Position numbers and translations under genes: made by a program. DNA of 64,000 nucleotides from Bettongia penicillata ogilbyi (lineage: Eukaryota; Chordata; Mammalia; Diprotodontia; Potoroidae): contig JAJHZJ010000496.1 of assembly GCA_023548195.1 (NCBI GenBank), positions 7,436,144 through 7,500,143 on the forward strand, read 5' to 3'. The notes beneath the pieces were generated by a model. That model was not told the origin of the DNA, did no database searches, and was given only the letters and a program-made list of their open reading frames with translations. Numbering within the stretch: position 1 is the stretch's first letter; each line of letters opens with the position of its first letter. Below are positions 55,481 through 64,000 of this stretch, one piece after another.

Positions 55481-56278
55481 TGGTTCAGATATTTTAACAG
55501 GACTAAAGCTAGGAAGTTTCACTGTTTTCAGTGAAAACATTTTGAGTTTCTAAAAGACCACCAAATGACCATTTCCCCCTTTCAGATGATCATGAATGAT
55601 GCCTTTGCATGATGACTTTTTGTCATTATGTAATCACAACTTCAAGGAAATAGAGCCTCTTTTATACACTTTCTTGAATGGAGGATACTTTGTGGGGATG
55701 GGGAGAGGAAGCTTTGCCATATGCAACTGATGAGCAATGGTTACACCAAACTTCTACTTTCACATATTTGGACTCTCTGTGTTATCCCCCCTCCATAGGA
55801 CAGATTCTGTGGTTGATGGTTACATGTCAGTTGTCCAAGGACCAACCTAAACATCAAAGAGAAATCTATCACCTGGTGTAAAGGGAGTTAAAAGTCTTCC
55901 CTGCCCATTCATAGGCCTCAGGTGGGGCTTTTAAGGTAAGCTTGATCAGGGGAGGCTTGCTTTTTATGAAGGCCCACAACTTTTGTTGATTGCTAATGAG
56001 GCTAGGTCACAAGGGGTCATGCCCTCCTCTGAAAAGAGTGTATTTACTCTAAGGTGAGGATTATGCTTTGGGGCTTAGTTCTTGGAAGAAGGTTCATGTG
56101 CCAGATGAGACTCTGAGCAGCCATTTTAAGAAGCCCCTTCCCCTTTGAAAACCCAGATATTGGGGCTTCTCTCTCTGGTAATGATGTACATATTACCTGT
56201 GGTCAGACAGTTGGAAGCCCTGTCTGTTGATCCTGCTGGTATTTTCTCTCTTGGTACATGTGTTTGATTAAAGTGATT
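55480..56278. other. No recognised feature
   Basis: No gene or nameable repeat. Confidence 0.35.
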
Positions 56279-56279
56279 A

Positions 56280-56612
56280 TTAACCCCTTGGGGCAGCTAA
56301 GTGGTGCAATGGATAGAGCACCAGTGCAGGAGTCAAAAGGACCTCAGTTCAAATCTCACCTCAGACATTTGATACTCACTGGCTGTGTGACCTTGGGCAA
56401 GTCACTTAACCCCAATTGTCTCATCCTGGATCATCTCCAGTCATCCTGAAGAATATCTGGTTACTGAATTCAGATGGCTCTGGAGGAGAAGTGAGGCTGG
56501 TGACCTGCATAGCCTTCCCTCACTCAAAACAAAGTCAAGTGCAAGTCATGTCATTATTTCTCTGATGGCATGGTCTTCTTCAGCTATGAAGGATGAACAC
56601 ACACTTATTGAC
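56280..56612 (+). mobile_element. Young-looking marsupial tRNA SINE
   Basis: The best-preserved SINE here: head GGGGCAGCTAAGTGGTGCAA, B-box GTTCAAATCTCACC, TGTGACCTTGGGCAAGTCAC, TTGTCTCATCCTGGATCATC, then a distinct 3' part (GGCTCTGGAGGAGAAGTGAG, CCTCACTCAAAACAAAGTC, TGGCATGGTCTTCTTCAGC) ending ACACACAC. It matches a recent marsupial CORE-SINE layout (WSINE1-like, from memory). Confidence 0.8.
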
Positions 56613-56614
56613 CC

Positions 56615-57420
56615 CTCAAAAGTTGCTTTCCTTTTAGAATAGCAGATCTAAGATCCCGTGCAACAGACCCTCCTGTGTATGCCAGGGTGTTTTTTGCCTC
56701 TCCTAGTTGACCATAACGATTGATTTTCATCCACCCCTGAAAAAAGCACAACTCTTTAAAGCCATCTTCTCTCAGAGGTCTTCCTCATCCAGCATCTATT
56801 ATCACCAGCTATCATTAAGCCATGTTGATAGGAAGAGAATCCACACAAATGACTTCATAGATAATTAAAGTATTAAAATATAGATCTTGCCCTCTACTAT
56901 TCATTTGGGTAGGCCACAATGACTGATGGGACTGTGAAGTTTTTTCAGTGTCTTCCTAAGCCACCACATTGGACAGCAATGGATGTTGTCTTCTGCTACA
57001 CGTGTGTATTTGTGTTTTATACTTGTCAATGACAGAAATTCTGATGGAGTCATATAAACCAATTAAGATAAGATGAGCAACAAACAAATATGGATCTCAG
57101 GTTGCTGTGATGAGAGGGCAAAACATAATCAATGTAGATAATTGAGTAACAAGATAATTTACTTACAGAAAATGAATTTTCATTTTAAGCAAGTAAAAAG
57201 GTTATGCACCCTGAGAATATAAATTTAAAAAAATCAAATACCTTAAAATGCAGGTAAGGCAGATAAGGGGCTTATCGTATAATGAGCTGAATCTTAGGGA
57301 TGAGAATGATAATGACTGAATTACTGATGGAGATAACAATAACAAAAGTGGAGAATTGAAAAGGGTAAATACTTAATTTACTTAATACTTAAATACTTTC
57401 CCCTGCCAAAAAAAATCCAT
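56615..57420. other. No recognised feature
   Basis: Increasingly A-rich. No gene or nameable repeat. Confidence 0.35.
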
Positions 57421-57851
57421 AAATCTTTGACAGGTGAAAAAATTAAAAAGTTAAATGATAGGCTTAGAGAATCAGTAGATGCATATAATAAAATGGAAGA
57501 GATTTTTGAAGACAGAAACTTGTTTGTGTTGTTTCAACATTAAAATTGGAAGTGAAATTGGTGCGATTAAGGAATTCATTAACAACTTGAATTTGAACCT
57601 GTCTTGCTGATCTCAAGTAGTGAATGTAGTAATAAATTGTCAGACATTCAAAAGAGCTTGTTAAATGAACCAGTTGCTAATGTTTTTTTTAATTCTTTGA
57701 TGCATGTTCGAGTCTTGTTGAAAAATCTGTTGAAAATGTAACTAATTTACCTAAAGCTGAGAATTCCCAAACCTCAGAAAGTGTTCCAAAGTACCATACT
57801 TTGAGACATGAACATATGCTATTTGAAAAAGAGAGCATGAAATCAGAATGA
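57421..57851 (+). pseudogene. Coding-like decayed tract, protein unidentified
   Basis: Successive frames carry protein-like text broken by shifts. 57421-57540: KLNDRLRESVDAYNKMEEIF then EDRN, coiled-coil in character, ending TAA. About 57605-57685: SSECSNKLSDIQKSLLNEPV. About 57700-57851: SLVEKSVENVTNLPKAENSQ then TSESVPKYHTLRH, ending with TGA at 57849-57851. Amino-acid make-up is far from what repeats or random AT-rich DNA give. It is probably a fragment of an old processed pseudogene. I do not recognise the parent. Confidence 0.4.
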
Positions 57852-57854
57852 GTA

Positions 57855-58300
57855 CACATGAAGAGTAGTTCTCTCTTCCTCATGGGATGCCCATATTCTG
57901 TTATGTACTGGTATTCTAACTGCCCTAAAGAGGAAAACGTATCTTTTCCTAAATATCCCCTTTAAGATACAATGTCTGTCTTTATCTTGTCTCTGATGCC
58001 CTGGGAAACCCATAGCAACCGTGAATGGAGCAAAGCAGAGGAGAAGGTCTAATCCAATGTGAGCCCCAGTTCCAATGATTAAGATTGTATCTGGACAAAG
58101 AAAATGATTGTGTAGTAGTTGGGTTATCATTTATTCCAGCCTTTCTAGTCTAATGCTTTGCCTACGGTAGGTACCGAAGGGTTGTGCTGGGTGGACACTT
58201 CTGTTTCAACATGCTACAGATTGTCTTGGCTTCCCTGGGATCAAAAGCTAGTGATTTTCTATGGACCCTGGGATAACATACAAAACCTGAAGCCTGTCAT
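57855..58300. other. No recognised feature
   Basis: No gene or nameable repeat. Confidence 0.3.
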
Positions 58301-58305
58301 TCTAA

Positions 58306-58312
58306 TTCTCTC

Positions 58313-58378
<66 letters not shown>

Positions 58379-58396
58379 TCTCTCTCTCCCCCCCTT

Positions 58397-58447
<51 letters not shown>

Positions 58448-58565
58448 TGTATGGACATATGTATGTATGTGTGTATATATAAATATAGATATAAATGCAT
58501 GTGTGTATGTATATATGTAAATATATAAACACGTGCATATATGTATGTGTGTATATATATATGTA
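58306..58565. repeat. Composite (CT)n-(TA)n-(TG)n microsatellite
   Basis: About 80 bases of CT with G interruptions, CCCCCC, about 26 bases of TA, then TG and a long TATG/TATA mixture. Confidence 0.95.
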
Positions 58566-58772
58566 TAAAACTACATCTCAAACCCTTATGCTTTTGCCCA
58601 AACTGTCTGCAGCACATCAAATCGTATCCTTCACTGCCACTTTCAAGAATTCTTAGTTTCTTTCAAAAAACACAACTCAGTTGCCCCTTTCTACCCATTA
58701 CTTCCTGATTCCCCCATGGTTCATTTTTTTTTCTTGAAAATACTCTAGATAAACTTTGTGCTTTTTTTTATC

Positions 58773-59045
58773 TAAGACAACCAAATGGTTCAATGAATAG
58801 GGCACTGACCCTGGAGTCAGTACCATCTGGAGTTCAAATCTAGCCTCAGACATTTGCTAGCTGTACAACCCTGGGCAAGTCACTTAACCACTGTCTGTCT
58901 CAGGTTTCTCCCCTATAAAATGGGGATAATAGTAGCATTGACTTCCCAGTGTTGTAAAGATCATATAAGATGGTTTTTGTCAAGCAATTTGCAAATCTTA
59001 ATGTAAATACTGTCATTAGTATTGCTACTATCAGTGTTATCCTCC
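58773..59045 (+). mobile_element. Marsupial tRNA SINE
   Basis: GTTCAATGAATAGGGCACTG, ACCCTGGAGTCAGTACC, GGAGTTCAAATCTAGCCTCA, ACCCTGGGCAAGTCACTTAA, CCCTATAAAATGGGGATAAT, GTAAAGATCATATAAGATGG and TATCAGTGTTAT end: a nearly full CORE-SINE. Confidence 0.8.
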
Positions 59046-59178
59046 AGTGGAAGGTAAGCTCTTCTTGAAGGCAAGGCCATTTTCATCTTTTTTTTTTTTT
59101 AAATCCCTTTGGCCTAAAACATCCAATGCCTTGAACATAGAAATCATTTAATAAATGCTTGTTGAATTAAGCTGATGA
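59046..59178 (+). mobile_element. L2 3'-end fragment
   Basis: GTGGAAGGTAAGCTCTTCTT, AAGGCAAGGCCATTTTCATC, CATTTAATAAATGCTTGTTG follow the SINE directly. Confidence 0.6.
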
Positions 59179-59179
59179 G

Positions 59180-60165
59180 TAGAGAGAATTTTTTTAAAAT
59201 ATAAATGAAAGCTGAAAAAAAAGGAAATAAGCCAAGAGGAAAAAAAAATAAGGACTTTAAGGGACATAGTCACATAGACTATCCAGAGATCATGAAAGGG
59301 TTTTCCTTATCTCTGTTTTCAAAAAGGGTGATGGTGAACATCTGGCTTATTCTTTTTCTTTTTTTTTGGTTACAAGCTTAAATGTCTACATTAGGCATGT
59401 GATGAAGAACTCAGATTAGGCCCTCAGTGATGACTTAAGATTCAGGCGTAATGAAAAGGGAAGAAATTACAATTAAGAAAATTAGCTGAAGTCACTATGG
59501 GGTCTGTTCCCAATGGCTGTGTAACAGCTGTAACCTACTTGGTATTTCTTACTGATTTTTCCAGGTTATTACAGAAGGTCTGTAACATTCACCAGACCTG
59601 TAACTGGGCAAAAATGCTGAATCAGTTGAACTGTTTTCCTAGTGCATCCAGTGGAGCTGAGAAGCTGCCAAAGCCCCGGTGCCCAGAGAAAGCAATAAAT
59701 AGCCACCTTTGACCGCATGTATGTACAGGAAGGAAAAACGGAGGATTTATGCAATTATTTGATAATCAATTGAAAAATTAAAACAAAATAAATCCCTCTG
59801 TCAAACATTTAAGCTAAAGGGTGCATTTGCTTGATAGTTTGCCTACTTCTCTATTTCAGGTCTGGAGGGCAGAAAGAGTCCAATGAAAACTTTAACTTTT
59901 CCCCCGTGGCCATAGGTCAGTTACAAGTCTGGAAATAAGCATATAGTGAACAGTTATTACCCTGGAATTCATTATCCTACTTTTCAGTGTTCTATAAAAA
60001 TCATTAACTATAGTGAATTATGTGGTGCTCCCATGGACTTTTTTCTTTCTCTCTAGGATATACTCCCTGCCAGGTTTGATGGGAAATTCCAGGGTTCAAA
60101 GTGACTTGGCTTTCATAGAAGGCTCATGTGGACAGGGTGCCAACCAGAAGCAGACCAGTTATTCA
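59180..60165. other. Mostly unrecognised; one short paralogous block
   Basis: No gene. A block of about 65 bases at 59552-59615 resembles 61982-62042 (both end AAAATGCTGAATCAGTT). AATAAA motifs are present without a transcript to attach them to. Confidence 0.35.
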
Positions 60166-60169
60166 CAGA

Positions 60170-60515
60170 GGGAGCTCATTAAAATACTTAAATTTCTACA
60201 ACCTTCTGAGATTTATAAAGTACTTTAGAGACTTCTCATATGGAGCTTCACAAAAATGTAGTGAACTAAGGACTTTGGTTTCATTACTGTTGTTTTACAG
60301 AACAGGAAACTGAGTCTCAGAGATATTATGGATAGAGTGCTGGACTTGACATTGAGAAGACATGGGTTCAGATCCCAGATCTGGGATTTGGTAATTTTGT
60401 AATTATGACCTGTTTCACCATTTTGAACTTTTTTACCCCTCTCGGCTTGTTTCCTCATGTAAAATTTAGCAAAGTAGACTAGATGAGTTCTAACATCTGT
60501 CGATGATCCTGAGAT
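60170..60515. mobile_element. Antisense MIR then sense MIR-type SINE
   Basis: 60170-60325 antisense: TTTATAAAGTACTTTAGAG, TTTTACAGAACAGGAAACTG. 60328-60515 sense: GATAGAGTGCTGGACTTGAC, CATGGGTTCAGATCCCAGAT, GCTTGTTTCCTCATGTAAAA. Confidence 0.55.
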
Positions 60516-60754
60516 TTGTTATTTGTAAAATAACATTAATATCTAAAGCATCGAACTCATATGGGTGCTATGAGTTTGTTTTTAATCAGAGCTATGATTT
60601 TTATTGGCATTAAGGTAAGGAAACTCTCTCTACCAATTAAGGTAGGCATCTACTCTACAATTTCTAGTCTTAGAAAGTTGCTGGGGCACTGGGACATGAC
60701 CAGCCCAGAGTCACACAGCCAGTGCTGAGCCCAGGTTGTTTGGTACAAGAGAAT

Positions 60755-60925
60755 AAATATGAGCTCTGGTGTTAGAGGCCCCAGGTTCAAATGCTGCTGC
60801 TGGTGCTTACTGCCTGTGGGGTTGGGAACACATTTCATTATCTCCCTGAGCCTCAGTTCCTTTCTTTATAAAATGAGGGGGTTGGGCACAATGGTGATTG
60901 TGGTTCTAGATTCACAAGCTAGCAT
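60755..60925 (+). mobile_element. MIR SINE
   Basis: GAGCTCTGGTGTTAGAGGCC, CCAGGTTCAAATGCTGCTG, CCCTGAGCCTCAGTTCCTTT, TTATAAAATGAGGGGGTTG. Confidence 0.65.
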
Positions 60926-61039
60926 CCTATTGATAGAAAGGAGGTATTTAGTAAATATACTGGTTCATTGATGAAAGGCCTGGTGAGTCTGGTTCTCATT
61001 CTCTGTAAATGGGAGTTAAAATAAAAATGTCTGATGTGC

Positions 61040-61285
61040 AAATAGCACTTAAGGGTTTGCAAAGTACTATACATACGCACACATACATATGAATGTGTGT
61101 GTGTATACATATCTATGTTTTGATTTTCACAACTATCTCATGAAGTAGGCAACACAGATCAGAGGATCCCTATTTCTATATGGGAAAATGGAGGCTTGGG
61201 GAGTCTAGTCCAAGTGATTTACTTGTATCAGAGGAAGCATTCTGATTTTCCAGTTCCACACCCAGCATTTCAGTTATAACTCCAC
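61040..61285 (-). mobile_element. MIR-type SINE with inserted microsatellite
   Basis: AAATAGCACTTAAGGGTTTG then CAAAGTACTATACATACGC, a GTGTGTGT/CATACATA tract, TTTTCACAACTATCTCATGA and a decayed right part. Confidence 0.5.
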
Positions 61286-61289
61286 AATA

Positions 61290-61960
<671 letters not shown>

Positions 61961-62049
61961 CTCTTGCCTCCCTAATGATGTTTTACAGGAGGGCTGTAAT
62001 GTTTGGCCAGCTTGCAAGGGAATCAAAATGCTGAATCAGTTCTGCCATA

Positions 62050-62760
62050 TTCGCTACACGGGAAGCCTATGGAGTGTCCAAAGTATGCTAGCTGTGCTCA
62101 TTTCAACACAAATGACATATATTAAATACCTACTAAGGCCAAGTGAAGAACAAACCTTTATTAAAGGCTTATGACACAGAAGATGAAAAGCTGCACAGCC
62201 TAGAAAAATCAGTTTTATAGCCAAGACCTTGGTTAGGTCCTGCCCCTGACACATTCCAGTCATGTGCCCCTGGACAAGATGTTTAACCCCATAATGTACT
62301 AGATAACTCATTTCTAAGAGAGGAAATTGAAGAGCTAGTGCTGGTCAGCACTGGTCGGCATTTTGGCACTGGGATAGCCTATAACAATGAAATCACGTCA
62401 TTCAATGGTCCCTGTTCTCAATGAGCTTCCATTTTAAAGCATTCTCATCCCATCATCCCCTCCAGACTTGTTCTTGGATGGGAAACGCCCTGGGTGTTGT
62501 GGCTATGGTAAGTCCTCAAGTCAAGGAGACTTCTGGCCCCAGGGAAGGTCAGTGGTAGCCTCAGGAGGAATCGTCTTCCCTGAAAGTTCCAGGTGTTATT
62601 GATTGTTTATACAGAGAACGTTGTCACCCAAATAATCCCAACAGCTCTAGTCCAACTCTTTATAATTGTTGTTTTAATGATTTATTTTTTCTTCTACACT
62701 GTGGTCAATTACCCTTGTAAAGCTCCCCACTAATTTTCACTTAACCCACTAACAATCCTA
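62050..62760. other. Mostly unrecognised; L2 scraps
   Basis: Short antisense L2-like pieces at about 62105-62165 (TATTAAATACCTACTAAGGC) and 62390-62440 (GTTCTCAATGAGCTTCC). Nothing else nameable. Confidence 0.35.
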
Positions 62761-62764
62761 CAGC

Positions 62765-62890
62765 CATGAATCAGAGGCAGGAGGAACTCCAGAGTCCATC
62801 AGAGTTCAACCTCCTCATTTTTCTAAGGAACTTAAGTGACTTACCCAAGGGCACATAGGCAGTAAGAGTCAGGTTCAATGACTACTTCTA
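62765..62890 (-). mobile_element. MIR-like SINE fragment
   Basis: TCAACCTCCTCATTTTTCTA, GGAACTTAAGTGACTTACC, AAGGGCACATAGGCAGTAAG. Confidence 0.5.
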
Positions 62891-63475
62891 CTATATCTTA
62901 CTGGCCCCATATAATTGGACTTGGGGGAAACCCTTTTCAAATCTCACTACCACCTACCTACTTTTTGGGTCTGTAGTCAAAGTCCAGGCTATGTCACAAT
63001 TTGTTTCCCATTCCACAAATGTTTCCACTTGGTTTCTAGTTCATTTTTCCCCCTACCTTTTTGTCATCTCTTTGAGAAATATCCAGGGAATTGCTGGAGC
63101 CAGCTCATACCAGTTTAGGAGAGCAGACTGTTAAAATTTCAGTGTGAGCATTTACACCTCAGAAATTGGAAAATGCTGCCTATGAAGACGTGACTTGTTT
63201 TACTGTTTGTCTAGACTTAGGAATGTGATGGAGAAAATGTTAGTAACGCAAATTAAGATTGATAAGTGTGGGGTGTGTTTTCAGGGAGACATCTATTAGA
63301 TATTCACCAGTACAACAGGAGATACTCCCAATATGTACTGGGCTATTTTCATCTGTCTCCCTCTCTCCCATTAGAATTTTAGCTCTTTGAGGACAGGGAC
63401 TGTTGATTGACTGCCCAACTGTAGTGGAATTGCTGGGTAAAAAGGAAAGACCAGTTTAGTGACTTATGTCACATC
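62890..63475. other. No recognised feature
   Basis: One L2-like scrap at about 63378 (TTAGCTCTTTGAGGACAGGG, sense). Otherwise nothing nameable. Confidence 0.35.
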
Positions 63476-63479
63476 ATCC

Positions 63480-63640
63480 CAAGTCATGTTCCATAATGAG
63501 AAACCACTCTTTTTACCAGTGAGAAACTGAGATGCCCAGAGGTAAAGTAGCTTGCCTAGGGTTATCTAGTTATTTAATAAGAGAATCTGAATACAAACCC
63601 CACTTTCTAGAGTTGAATTTTGATGCTTTTTCTATTATAC
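63480..63640 (-). mobile_element. MIR-like SINE fragment
   Basis: CCAGTGAGAAACTGAGATGC, CAGAGGTAAAGTAGCTTGCC, TAGGGTTATCTAGTTATTTA. Confidence 0.5.
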
Positions 63641-63644
63641 CTAG

Positions 63645-64000
63645 GGGCAGAATATGTTATTAATATAAAGTATCATAACTTTTGTAGAGACCATAAAATT
63701 ATATGCCCATGATTACTTAATGTAATGAGGGGCTGTCCACCAAGACCAGCCTTTATGAGCACGTGCAAATATATTGATATCATTTGTTTTTGCAACCACA
63801 TTCATTAAGGTGAACTTTTGGTAGGTATAAGGCCAGAGAAAAAAACATCATCTTCTCAAATTTTTCTGCCTTTCTTTGTGTGTAATGAATTAGTCTCTAC
63901 CACCCCACAAACCAATAAGTAATGGTTCTACGTTACTACAGAAATTACATTAGAATATGACTTTTTTAAAAGCTGATAACCTACTTGAAAAAAAAGTGCT
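63645..64000. other. No recognised feature
   Basis: No gene or nameable repeat up to the window edge. Confidence 0.3.

Noticed and set aside
58158..58620. Overlapping frames up to 120 codons on both strands
   Set aside because: Products of the (CT)n-(TA)n-(TG)n composite repeat.

Overview
The window looks like gene-poor nuclear DNA from a marsupial mammal. The clues are a high density of tRNA-derived MIR/CORE-type SINEs, SINEs whose 3' ends carry a BovB/RTE-like tail, L1 and half-L1 elements with a marsupial-type 3' end, old L2 and CR1/L3 LINE pieces, long (CT)n, (TA)n and (TG)n tracts, and low CpG outside one retrocopy. The species cannot be fixed from the sequence. No intact host protein-coding gene, rRNA, tRNA or CRISPR array was recognised. 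Family names come from remembered consensus features, not a database search. Edges of old repeats are good to about 20-40 bases.

Layout. 1-8.3 kb: MIR, L2 and CR1/L3 remnants, a perfect 58-bp tandem duplication and microsatellites. 8.3-12.9 kb: an old plus-strand L1 is split by a 2.8-kb ORF1-only (half-L1, HAL1-like) element with target-site duplications (TSDs), and again by a full-length 7SL RNA retrocopy on the minus strand. 13-17 kb: MIRs and one exon-like open segment with consensus splice sites (16181-16299). 17.5-19.3 kb: an L2 LINE split by a 0.94-kb imperfect palindrome. 19.8-28 kb: SINEs, L2, CR1/L3, a hAT-like MITE and microsatellites. 28.2-30.7 kb: a decayed minus-strand L1. 30.7-31.1 kb: an Alu-like 7SL monomer lacking its S domain, followed by a SINE. 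34.0-35.6 kb: a PGAM1 processed pseudogene (minus). 40.2-42.8 kb: an IMPDH1 processed pseudogene (minus), the only GC/CpG-rich block. 42.9-50 kb: L1, L2 and SINE fragments. 50.1-52.9 kb: a second copy of the same half-L1, with its own TSDs and only one premature stop in ORF1. 53-64 kb: SINEs, stacked L2 3' tails, a decayed coding-like tract (57.4-57.85 kb) and very long (CT)n repeats.

How it fits together. Almost everything recognisable was written or moved by retrotransposition. L1-type machinery explains the half-L1 copies, both mRNA retrocopies and probably the two 7SL copies. L2 and RTE LINEs are the likely partners of the MIR-like and RTE-tailed SINEs. The most interesting items are the matched pair of ORF1-only L1 derivatives, the 7SL copy that mimics an Alu monomer, the palindromic insertion inside L2, and two short unidentified coding-like tracts.
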